Source of the DNA: a virus
DNA length: 21,295 nucleotides
Strand: one strand, 5' to 3'
IMG/VR virus record: IMGVR_UViG_3300025162_000200
Coordinates: 1 to 21,295 of that record
In this document: piece by piece, positions 7,012 through 13,561 of the stretch
How the letters are laid out: each line of letters starts with the position of its first letter
How positions within the stretch are numbered: position 1 is the first letter of the stretch
The notes under the pieces: model-generated
The model's database searches: none
The model's input: only the letters and a program-made list of their open reading frames with translations
What the model was told of the DNA's origin: nothing
Position numbers and translations under genes: made by a program

Positions 7012-7440
7012 ATGAAAACTATAAATGATAATTTAGAAGAATTAAAAAATAAAATAATGGAATCGTTTTCAAACGAAGAAGTTAAAAATTTATTAATATA
7101 TAAAGATAAAAATGGCAATAATGTTGATAAATTTTATTTAATGAATAAAAATTCTAATATAGAATCAACAGGTTTTTGTTATTTAGTTTCTCTATTAATT
7201 TATCACGTGGATGGAAAATCAAAAAAATGGATGTTTAAGACAATAACTGATGAATTATTTTTAAAAGAAAATGGTTCACATTATTTTCTTTTAAATAAAA
7301 TTAATAATGAAATATTGGATTTAACAGCCAATCAATTTAACGGAACAGAAATTCCTTATGAAAAATCCAAAGGAATACCTATAAGGTTTGTCAATAAAAA
7401 TGTTAAAAAATATGCTAAAATTTTAAAAATTATATTATGA
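7012..7440 (+). CDS. YunG-like protein (142 aa)
   Basis: Contains GFCYLVSLLIYH (about 54-65), GSHYFLLNK (about 88-96) and EILDLTANQFNG (about 100-111). This Cys / His / Asp order and the LDLTA-Q-F signature match the family that includes Bacillus YunG, whose members may have a papain-like or transglutaminase-like fold. The Cys-His-Asp trio looks complete, but no activity is established for the family to my knowledge. It overlaps the zinc-ribbon gene as ATGA. Tandem host-type and phage-type promoters precede it, which would allow expression at more than one stage. Confidence 0.65.
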   Translation: MKTINDNLEELKNKIMESFSNEEVKNLLIYKDKNGNNVDKFYLMNKNSNIESTGFCYLVSLLIYHVDGKSKKWMFKTITDELFLKENGSHYFLLNKINNEILDLTANQFNGTEIPYEKSKGIPIRFVNKNVKKYAKILKIIL

Positions 7441-7646
7441 AAGACGAAGTTAAAAACACAAAAATCAATGTTGTCTGTAATAGTTGTGGTAAAGTATTCA
7501 CAACCAACATTGGATGGGCAATGAAAAGAAAAGGTAATCTTGTTTGCTCAAAATGTTCTAAAAATAATAATATCGAGATCACTGATGGCATCGATGTTGA
7601 AAAGGCGATTGAAATTCTTAAAGGATATGGTTTGAAAATCCAATAA
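7437..7646 (+). CDS. Small zinc-ribbon protein (69 aa)
   Basis: Two CxxC knuckles, CNSCG (14-18) and CSKC (about 37-40), about 20 residues apart, form a one-zinc ribbon. A short helical tail with DVEKAIEILKGYGL follows. The length and layout fit a small nucleic-acid or protein-binding ribbon. Start and upstream stop overlap as ATGA. The partner is unknown; the neighbouring Mom/Hef-like gene begins 3 nt after its stop. Confidence 0.7.
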   Translation: MKDEVKNTKINVVCNSCGKVFTTNIGWAMKRKGNLVCSKCSKNNNIEITDGIDVEKAIEILKGYGLKIQ

Positions 7647-7649
7647 CAT

Positions 7650-8639
7650 ATGAGAAGTAAAGAAGATATTGAACATCAATATGGCACATTGCCTGACACG
7701 TTAAATTTAAATAAAATAAATACGCTTTTAAATAAGAGTACTAATAAATTTAAATTACTAAATAACGTAAAAGGCGATGTTATCAATTTTCTTTTATCGG
7801 AAAAAATATTATTTGAAGAAGATGTTAAAACATTTATAAATAATAAAGGTGTTGAACAATCAATAAACACCATAAATATTGACAAAAAGTTGATAATTAT
7901 AGTAATTGATGATTACAGTGTTTGGAATAAAAAAAATCTAATTAAAGGAACTGCCGAAAAAATACATTTTGCTTTTGTTAACGAAGGTTATAGAGTTATT
8001 TGGATAAAGAAATTTGAATGGGAAAATACCAATAAGCAAAACGTATTAAAGTCGATGATATTACACTCAATTAACAAAACAAAATTTAGGTATTTTGCTA
8101 GAAATACAGTATGCGAATGTATTAATAATTCCGATTTGAAAGATTTTTTCAATACATCATCATTTTATGGATTTAGATCAGCTTCAACTGCTGTTTGTTT
8201 AAAAGATAAAAAAACTGGAGAAATTTTACAAGCAATGAGTTTTGGTCATCCATATTATGGAAAAGGAAAATATGGTCAAAATTGTGTTGAATGTATTAGA
8301 TCAGCAGGTAAACCACACACGGTAGTAGTTGGTGGAATGACTAAATTAATGAAATTTTTCATTCAAAATTTTGGACATACGTTTGATACTATATTATATT
8401 ATGTGGATGATGCACACCATCAAAATGATTCAATGGATTCACTTGGGTTTACATTTTCACATTTTTCAGGTGGTGGCGTTCATAATGTTTGGAATAAAAC
8501 AGGAGCAATGTTTATGAGAACACCTGCATTGCATAAAGAAATCATGTTTTTTCAAAAAATAGGAGAAATATATGGTGTTCCTGATGTGGGAAATTCTGTA
8601 TTTTTATTTAAAAATGAGTTAATAACTCAGGTAGAATAA
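7650..8639 (+). CDS. Phage Hef/Mom-like protein: degenerate nuclease-like domain plus GNAT-like domain
   Basis: 329 aa. The segment at about 100-140 (EKIHFAFVNEGYRVIWI, then FEW, then KSMILHSI) has the look of the C-terminal end of the Vsr-like nuclease domain in phage Hef-type homing endonucleases. Residues about 147-290 (YFAR, FYGFRSAST, QAMSFGHPYY, VVVGGMTKLMKFFI, YYVDDAHHQND, LGFTFSH) follow the order of the GNAT-like module that accompanies those nucleases and is also related to phage Mu Mom. I cannot see a clean catalytic set for the nuclease, so it may be degenerate or divergent. Either a free-standing mobile endonuclease or a base-modifying enzyme would fit. The family assignment is from memory of sequence patterns. 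Confidence 0.55.
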   Translation: MRSKEDIEHQYGTLPDTLNLNKINTLLNKSTNKFKLLNNVKGDVINFLLSEKILFEEDVKTFINNKGVEQSINTINIDKKLIIIVIDDYSVWNKKNLIKGTAEKIHFAFVNEGYRVIWIKKFEWENTNKQNVLKSMILHSINKTKFRYFARNTVCECINNSDLKDFFNTSSFYGFRSASTAVCLKDKKTGEILQAMSFGHPYYGKGKYGQNCVECIRSAGKPHTVVVGGMTKLMKFFIQNFGHTFDTILYYVDDAHHQNDSMDSLGFTFSHFSGGGVHNVWNKTGAMFMRTPALHKEIMFFQKIGEIYGVPDVGNSVFLFKNELITQVE

Positions 8640-8662
8640 TTTAATTGCAAATTTTTATAAAT

Positions 8663-8695
8663 ATTGTAACTTTTTTGAATTGATATACGTATAAG
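8663..8695 (+). promoter_or_regulatory. Phage-type promoter for DNA ligase
   Basis: ATTGTAAC (8663-8670), 16 nt, ACGTATAAG (8687-8695); the ligase ATG is 22 nt on. The flank TTTTTATAAA precedes it, as at 4892 and 6919. Confidence 0.75.
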
Positions 8696-8717
8696 TAATA
8701 TAATTAATAAAACAATT

Positions 8718-10106
8718 ATGACAATCAAACGAATTTTTGACGAAATTGGTAACGAATCTTCCACTAATGAGAAGATGGCAATTCTTTCTAAATATAAAGA
8801 TAATGAATTACTAAAAAGAGTATTATATCTTGCCAATTCAAAACGTGTTAAATTTTATATAAAACAAATTCCAGAGTATACACACCCTCCATTTTTTGTT
8901 GGTGATAATTTATTTGAATTTGGATTGAAATCTGCACTAGATAAATTAGCAGTATTAAGTAATCGAACTATTACTGGTGGTGCTGCAATTCTACATTTAA
9001 AAAATATTTTAGAAGAAAATCCTGATGATATTGCTTATATTATTGAACGTATCATTGAAAAGGATTGCAAAATTGGTATGGGTACACGCAATATTAATAA
9101 AGTGTTTCCAGATTTAATTGAAAAAACAGGTTATATGGGATGTAAACCTTATTCAAAAGAGTTGATTCAGAAATTATTGTTAAAAGGTAAAGCCTATAGT
9201 CAAGAAAAAATGGATGGAAGATTTGTTAATGCAATCATTCAAGGTGGTGAAGTATCTAATGAATCAAGACAAGGCGAACCAACTAATTTGGAAAATCCAT
9301 TATTTTTATCTGAATTAGCACAATTAAAAGATTGTGTGCTAAATGGCGAATTGACAATGGCAGATGTTTCCCGATATGAATCGAATGGAATCATTGCTTC
9401 TTTAATTAGCATTGCTAATAAGAAAGAAAATGGCGAAGATGTATCTAAAGATATTGCCAAATTGGGAAGTAAACACATGCCATATCAGGAAGCGTTATCG
9501 TTAGTTCGATTTACTGCATGGGATATTTTAACAATTGATGAATATTTTAGTAGAAAATGTAAAAGACCTTATAAAGAAAGATTTGAAGAATTAAATCAAA
9601 CATTAAAAGGATTTTCGATGCTGAATGTTGTCGAAACAAGAATTGTTTCAACAATTGAAGAAGTAATGGCACATTTCGATGAAGTTTTAAATAATAATGG
9701 TGAGGGTGTTGTTGTTAAAAGTATGGATGGCGTTTGGGTTGATAGTAAGCCCATCTATCAAGTGAAAATAAAAAATGAAATTAATTTAGATTTACGAATT
9801 ACCGGATTTAATTATGGTACTGGTAAAAATAGTCAATTAATTTCATCACTTAATTGTGAATCTGAAGAAGGTTTATTAAAGACTTCTCCAACGGGAATTA
9901 CGGAAGATGATATGGAATATATTACAAATAATCAGGATAAATTATTGAATTGTATTCTTGAGATTAAATGTTCTGGCATTTCTCAAGATAGTAAAGGTAA
10001 TTATTCACTTTTACATCCAGTATTTAAATTATTGAGAAATGATAAATTGATTGCAAACACATTAAAAGAATGTATTGAAATTAGCAAATCACACACATTA
10101 CTATAA
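8718..10106 (+). CDS. ATP-dependent DNA ligase, T4 gp30-like
   Basis: 462 aa, close to the 487 aa of T4 gp30, with similarity along its length, for example STNEKMAILSKYKDNELLKR near the N terminus. It seals nicks in DNA using ATP. Nucleotidyltransferase motifs in order: motif I EKMDGR with the AMP-accepting lysine K164, motif III LNGEL (208-212), IIIa FTAWD (265-269), IV GEGVVVK (328-334), V VKIK (349-352), then an OB-fold C-terminal domain. The N-terminal 150 residues match the helical DNA-binding domain of gp30. Its own phage-type promoter precedes it. The last 6 bases overlap, tail to tail, the end of the GIY-YIG endonuclease gene on the other strand. A role in phage replication and repair is well supported. 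Confidence 0.92.
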   Translation: MTIKRIFDEIGNESSTNEKMAILSKYKDNELLKRVLYLANSKRVKFYIKQIPEYTHPPFFVGDNLFEFGLKSALDKLAVLSNRTITGGAAILHLKNILEENPDDIAYIIERIIEKDCKIGMGTRNINKVFPDLIEKTGYMGCKPYSKELIQKLLLKGKAYSQEKMDGRFVNAIIQGGEVSNESRQGEPTNLENPLFLSELAQLKDCVLNGELTMADVSRYESNGIIASLISIANKKENGEDVSKDIAKLGSKHMPYQEALSLVRFTAWDILTIDEYFSRKCKRPYKERFEELNQTLKGFSMLNVVETRIVSTIEEVMAHFDEVLNNNGEGVVVKSMDGVWVDSKPIYQVKIKNEINLDLRITGFNYGTGKNSQLISSLNCESEEGLLKTSPTGITEDDMEYITNNQDKLLNCILEIKCSGISQDSKGNYSLLHPVFKLLRNDKLIANTLKECIEISKSHTLL

Positions 10107-10865
10107 TTTAACTGCTGACCAGCCAACATATTTTTCATATTTAGATAGTATTTCTTTTTTCATATACTTATAATTATAAATTGGTTTCCCATTATTATAA
10201 TATGAATTTCTTAACGCACAGGTAGGTAAATTATGTTCATTACATGTCAACTCAAATGTACCGTTACACATGAAAATTAATTTATTATTGTTGTCATATA
10301 TATTAATCCTAATTGCTGCTGGATTTTTCTCACCCACTGATTTACCTAACATACTTTTCGACATTTTCCCTCGTGTTTCTTTTGATAATTTTCGTCCAAT
10401 AAGTGCATTTTTAGCGTTAAGTTTATGTTCTTCTGATTTAGGTATGCCTTTTAAAGATAAAGATTGTTTTAATCTAGTTTCGTCACTTAGTTTAATTCCC
10501 AGTTTAGCATTCCTCATTTTTTCTCTCGATTCATCAGTCAACACATAATCACAGCAATAGCCACCACCAATTGTCATATTATATCCATTTCTATATGAAT
10601 CATAATGTTTAATATAAAATATTTCACGATTATTTACTTCGGGTAAAGAAGATATATTATTTTCCAATATTTCTTCATGAAAGTTTTCAATTCCGTATTT
10701 TTTGAGGGCTAAATGGAATTTAAATTTACTGGCTTTAGTGCTTAAATAAATATGTTCATATCTTCTCAATTCAAATCCTCGACAAGTAAACCCAATATAT
10801 GATTTATTATTAATTTTATTGGTGAATTTATAAATAAGATATATTTTATTTTCAACTCGTTTCAT
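10101..10865 (-). CDS. GIY-YIG homing endonuclease with NUMOD3-type repeats
   Basis: 254 aa. The N-terminal GIY-YIG domain shows IYLIYKFTN (8-16), SYIGFT (22-27), the catalytic-region arginine in FELRRYEH (34-35), the metal-binding Glu in NREIFYI (E81) and the closing NGYNMTIGG. From about 108 to 180 there are three or four repeats of the type T.E...K...A..G, which fit NUMOD3 DNA-binding modules, and then a tail that may carry a DNA-binding helix. This is the layout of the Seg/I-TevI-like free-standing endonucleases of T4-like phages, which cut a target in a related genome to spread. It is on the minus strand with a ribbon-helix-helix gene overlapping its start, and its 3' end overlaps the ligase gene by 6 bp. 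Confidence 0.85.
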   Translation of the reverse strand: MKRVENKIYLIYKFTNKINNKSYIGFTCRGFELRRYEHIYLSTKASKFKFHLALKKYGIENFHEEILENNISSLPEVNNREIFYIKHYDSYRNGYNMTIGGGYCCDYVLTDESREKMRNAKLGIKLSDETRLKQSLSLKGIPKSEEHKLNAKNALIGRKLSKETRGKMSKSMLGKSVGEKNPAAIRINIYDNNNKLIFMCNGTFELTCNEHNLPTCALRNSYYNNGKPIYNYKYMKKEILSKYEKYVGWSAVKL

Positions 10866-11001
10866 TTTTATATTTAATTATTATAGTTTCAATAAATTTT
10901 GATTTATTTGTAATTTTTTTTAATAGCGCATATGCTTCATTAGAAATCGTAATACTTAATTTATTTTTCTTATCTGAATCAATTAATTTTGGTCTGCTCA
11001 T
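10852..11001 (-). CDS. Ribbon-helix-helix (CopG-like) protein, 49 aa
   Basis: A short frame from the ATG at 11001 to a TGA at 10854-10852. After a basic start (MSRPKLIDSDKK) comes a strand KLSITIS (14-20), helix 1 NEAYALLKKI (21-30) and helix 2 SKFIETIIIKY (34-44), the order expected for a ribbon-helix-helix DNA-binding dimer. It overlaps the start of the GIY-YIG gene by 14 nt in another frame, so the two are likely co-expressed and the small protein may control the endonuclease. A 22-bp palindrome lies about 60 nt upstream of its start and is a candidate operator. I see no good promoter of either type for this pair; TATTTATAAG at 11022-11013 on the minus strand is a weak -7 candidate. Confidence 0.7.
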   Translation of the reverse strand: MSRPKLIDSDKKNKLSITISNEAYALLKKITNKSKFIETIIIKYKNETS

Positions 11002-11059
11002 TTATATGTTTTCTTATAAATACTTTGTCAATTGAAAAAATCTTGTTTAAATACTCTTG

Positions 11060-11081
11060 ATATGTAAAATATTTTACATAT
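11060..11081. promoter_or_regulatory. Perfect 22-bp palindrome, candidate operator
   Basis: Half-site ATATGTAAAAT (11060-11070) is followed at once by its exact reverse complement (11071-11081). It lies between the leftward ribbon-helix-helix/endonuclease cassette and the rightward LemA-like gene, and ends 1 nt before the TTTG box of the rightward promoter. A dimeric repressor bound here could affect that promoter. Confidence 0.55.
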
Positions 11082-11082
11082 A

Positions 11083-11115
11083 TTTGTAACAAATTATAAA
11101 AGGATTACGTATAAG
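11083..11115 (+). promoter_or_regulatory. Phage-type promoter for the LemA-like gene
   Basis: TTTGTAAC (11083-11090), 16 nt, ACGTATAAG (11107-11115); the ATG is 27 nt on. It abuts the 22-bp palindrome. The leader TAAATTTAAAATT before the ATG is close to that of the AAA ATPase gene. Confidence 0.75.
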
Positions 11116-11142
11116 TATTAATTATTAACTAAATTTAAAATT

Positions 11143-11682
11143 ATGAAAAGTTTTTTAATTGGATTAGGTGTTTTAGTCTTTGCCGTTACTTTTGCCCTTA
11201 TATGGGGAATTACTTTAAGTAATAGTGAGATTGACATTAAAACTAAAGGATTGGCGCAGCAAAAGAATTGTACTGCTTATTTCGACAAGATGTGGAAAGT
11301 GCTTCAGCAAGATGCAAGTGTTGCTGATCAGTACAAAGAAGCATTTAAAGAAATTTATGTTCCATTGATTGAGGGTCGTTATGCTAAAGGTGATGGTACT
11401 TTGATGAAATGGATTCAGGAAAGCAATCCGACATTTAGTACAGAATCATATACTAAACTTATGACTGCAATCGAAGGTCAGCGTGAAGGTTTCTTTATCG
11501 AACAACAGAAGTTGATTGATATTGACCGTGAGCATAAAAGAATGCGCCAATCATTTCCCAATAGTATGATTATTGGTAAACGTCCTGATTTGAATATTGT
11601 TGTTATTACGTCAGCAAGAACCAATGATGCAAATAGTACTGGTCAGGATAATGATGTTGATTTGTTCAAAAAAACCAAGTAA
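11143..11682 (+). CDS. LemA-like membrane-anchored protein
   Basis: 179 aa. One N-terminal membrane helix (about 4-24) is followed by an SNSEIDIK segment and then long amphipathic helices to about residue 145 (CTAYFDKMWKVLQQ, YKEAFKEIYVPLIEGRY, LMTAIEGQREGFFIEQQKLID), and a short polar tail. This is the layout of LemA: a short N terminus, one membrane anchor and a helical bundle. LemA function is not well defined; bacterial members are often encoded beside TPM-domain membrane proteins, and a large membrane protein with a possible TPM-like region follows at 12229. Codon use differs visibly from the neighbours (more G and C, CAG for Gln, CGT for Arg), which suggests high expression or a different origin. 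It has its own phage-type promoter. Confidence 0.65.
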   Translation: MKSFLIGLGVLVFAVTFALIWGITLSNSEIDIKTKGLAQQKNCTAYFDKMWKVLQQDASVADQYKEAFKEIYVPLIEGRYAKGDGTLMKWIQESNPTFSTESYTKLMTAIEGQREGFFIEQQKLIDIDREHKRMRQSFPNSMIIGKRPDLNIVVITSARTNDANSTGQDNDVDLFKKTK

Positions 11683-11684
11683 AC

Positions 11685-11715
11685 TATAACAAAACAATAT
11701 CATTGCTCGTATAAG
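11685..11715 (+). promoter_or_regulatory. Degenerate phage-type promoter for the structured RNA
   Basis: TATAAC (11685-11690), exactly 16 nt, then TCGTATAAG (11707-11715). This matches TTGTAAC-N16-ACGTATAAG with changes at the edges of both boxes and the spacing kept. It starts 2 nt after the LemA-like stop. The -7 box also sits in a small hairpin (ATTGCT/AGCAAT, 11702-11719), so a weak terminator is the alternative reading. Confidence 0.5.
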
Positions 11716-11736
11716 CAATAAGTTCTTTGAATAAAT

Positions 11737-12080
11737 AAAGGAAAGGTCAGTCAATATAAGGCTATCATAACACTAGAGTTATGGCAATGCATGGATAATT
11801 ACCATGTCCTTTTCTTTTAAAACTACCTGATTTAACAAATAGGTGTGCGTGTTGAAATAAACAGCCTTACAATTGAAATCAGTACCAATGGGTAAGCATT
11901 AGATTTTGCCAAGATCGTTATTTGTTGAATGATTTGGTTTTGTGGGTGTCATGGATTCACAAGGCATAACAAATTACCATGTGGCTAGGGTCAGGTAGTT
12001 TTTTAAAATGTTGTCGGGTCATTCCCGAATGAACTGAGGGGATACGGGGTAGCCTTAGATAGATTGACAAAAAGCCCGTA
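11737..12080 (+). ncRNA. Candidate structured non-coding RNA, multi-domain
   Basis: No gene fits 11683-12228. By eye the region folds into several stems. Domain 1: a 10-bp stem, 11737-11746 with 11808-11817 (one G-U), encloses hairpins CATAAC/GTTATG (11766-11783) and CATGG/CCATG (11790-11806). Domain 2: a perfect 12-bp stem, 11819-11830 with 11991-12002, encloses a second stem, 11831-11841 with 11919-11929. Inside that, AAATC/GATTT (11876-11906) holds hairpin TACC-AATG-GGTA (11883-11894). Domain 2 also has CATGG (11950-11954) facing CCATG (11977-11981). Domain 3: TCGGG/CCCGA (12014-12028) and CTGAGG/CCTTAG (12034-12058). Stems with perfect complementarity across 160 nt are unlikely by chance. 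A tRNA-like element follows. I do not recognise the family; large phage RNAs such as GOLLD and ROOL are also found beside tRNA genes. Confidence 0.6.
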
Positions 12081-12083
12081 CAC

Positions 12084-12203
12084 GTTTGGGTGGCGGAACG
12101 GGTAGATTCAAGAAGGGCGGAATGCAAATAACCAAGCAGAGGGGTTCGATTCCCTGATGCGTAGGTCTAATCTTGAATGCAGGTTCGAGTCCTGCTCCAA
12201 ACA
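12084..12203 (+). tRNA. tRNA-like element, Leu-like 5' half, with a 57-nt insert in the anticodon loop
   Basis: Acceptor strands GTTTGGG (12084-12090) and TCCAAAC (12196-12202) pair over 7 bp with one G-U, followed by discriminator A12203 and no encoded CCA. TGGCGGAACGGGTAGA after the acceptor matches the D-arm region of leucine tRNAs (TGGCGGAATTGGTAGA), but the D stem pairs poorly (GCG with TTC). The T arm GCAGG-TTCGAGT-CCTGC (12179-12195) is perfect. The anticodon stem would be TTCAAGA (12107-12113) with TCTTGAA (12171-12177). Between them lie 57 nt instead of 7. That insert contains a second T-arm-like hairpin, GGGG-TTCGATT-CCCT (12141-12155). No anticodon can be named safely. It may be a tRNA with an insertion, a tRNA relic or a tRNA-like end of the upstream RNA. 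Confidence 0.5.
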
Positions 12204-12228
12204 CAAGTATTAATTAAAAACAAATATC

Positions 12229-13557
12229 ATGTATTACCTTGCATTATTAGTACCATTTTTTATGACATTAGGTTTCTATTTTTTTAGAAAAAATCAATTT
12301 AAATGGTGGGAATTTTTTATACCGATTGGTGTGGTTTTAATTACTATTGTTATTTCCAAATTAATTATTGATACTTCCAGTGTTAAATTTACAGAATATT
12401 GGGGTTCAACTGTAACAGCAATTTATGAACAAGAGCCATATAATTATTGGCAGCATCAAACCTGTTCATATACCACTACGGATAGTAAAGGTAATTCTAC
12501 AACACATTATTATGATTGTTCACATCAGGTTGATGAAGCACCTAAATGGTATGCTGTTACTGATTTAAAAGAAAGTTTTACAATATCTGAAAAAGATTAC
12601 GATCAATTATCATTACAGTTTAAAAATCAACGACAAATTGTAGATACTAAAGACAATTATGCTCCACGTGATAGATGTGTTGGTAGTGACGGTACTAAAT
12701 TTGAAGGAAAAAGTGTTGGAAATCAATCATATACTTATGAAGTTGTTTGGAATAAGGATGATAACACACGAAAAGCATTAACTAGTAGACATAACTATGT
12801 AAATAAAATTAAAGCAACCGATTTATCTATATTTAATATTTCTTTAGTTAATGAAAAACAAGCGGATAGTTTAAAACTATTTAAATACCCATTATGTAAA
12901 AATGATAATCTATTTCAAAACACAAATGGATTGAATTATCCAACCATTCTAGGTGGTAATGTTTCTGATACTATTCATGAGAAATTCAGAAGACTTAATG
13001 GTAAATTTGGTGTTAGCAATGAATTACGTTTATGGATATTAATTTTTGAAGATAAACCATTATCTATTGCAAAATATCAGGAAAATTATTGGGTAAGGGG
13101 AAATATGAATGAGTTGGTTGTGTGTATTGGTGTAAAAGATAATCAGATACAATGGTCATATCCATTTTCATGGGCGTTATCCAATGAATTAACCATTGAT
13201 GTTAGGGATAAGATAATGAACTTGTATCAATATAAAGATACAATTATAAAAAGGCAAATTCCTATTATTGCTAATAAATTAACTAAGAAATTGAAGATGC
13301 CTATTCAGTATGCTGATTCAACACTTAGAGTAAAATCGCCTAATTATCCTGTTTTAACAAATAGTACTTGGAATGAATTGTATACATACTTAGATAGTAA
13401 TTTATATAGATTTCATAGAAGAAGTTTTAAAGAATTTGATTACTTAACCGTTGAACCATCGAAGGGTGCAATTATATTTATTTGGATATTAGCACTTCTT
13501 ATTTCAGTCGGTGTTAATGTTTGGGTTATTACAAATGAATTTAATGAAGATAATTAA
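12229..13557 (+). CDS. Membrane protein with large extracytoplasmic domain (442 aa)
   Basis: Two membrane helices at the N terminus (about 2-18 and 28-46) and one near the C terminus (about 412-436) flank a polar domain of about 365 residues. This domain has CSYTTTDSKGN...YYDCSHQ (C79 and C97), which could form a disulfide across a short loop, and a strand-rich region. Residues about 265-335 (LRLWILIFED, YWVRGNMNELVVCIGV, IQWSYPFSWAL) faintly resemble a TPM domain. That would fit the LemA-like gene just upstream, since LemA and TPM proteins often go together, but the match is weak. No promoter directly precedes it, so it is probably read through from the RNA promoter or the LemA-like gene. 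Function unknown. Confidence 0.75.
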   Translation: MYYLALLVPFFMTLGFYFFRKNQFKWWEFFIPIGVVLITIVISKLIIDTSSVKFTEYWGSTVTAIYEQEPYNYWQHQTCSYTTTDSKGNSTTHYYDCSHQVDEAPKWYAVTDLKESFTISEKDYDQLSLQFKNQRQIVDTKDNYAPRDRCVGSDGTKFEGKSVGNQSYTYEVVWNKDDNTRKALTSRHNYVNKIKATDLSIFNISLVNEKQADSLKLFKYPLCKNDNLFQNTNGLNYPTILGGNVSDTIHEKFRRLNGKFGVSNELRLWILIFEDKPLSIAKYQENYWVRGNMNELVVCIGVKDNQIQWSYPFSWALSNELTIDVRDKIMNLYQYKDTIIKRQIPIIANKLTKKLKMPIQYADSTLRVKSPNYPVLTNSTWNELYTYLDSNLYRFHRRSFKEFDYLTVEPSKGAIIFIWILALLISVGVNVWVITNEFNEDN

Positions 13558-13561
13558 AATA

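Noticed and set aside
10270-10548. Rightward 92-aa hydrophobic frame opposite the GIY-YIG endonuclease
   Set aside because: Lies in the NUMOD3-repeat region of a well-supported gene; the hydrophobic look comes from antisense of Lys/Ser/Glu-rich repeats.
11013-11031. Sigma70-like promoter TTGACA/TATAAG on the minus strand before the ribbon-helix-helix gene
   Set aside because: The two boxes are only about 7 nt apart, far from a working spacer, and TTTG is not at the right distance for the host pattern.
11683-12228. tmRNA
   Set aside because: No G3-U70 alanine acceptor, no clear tag reading frame with a stop before the T arm, and the insert between the tRNA-like halves is only 57 nt.
11683-12228. 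Self-splicing group I or group II intron
   Set aside because: I could not find a convincing P7/P3 core for group I or the GAGC...GAAA...ACGGTTC-type domain V for group II, and the flanks are not two parts of one gene.
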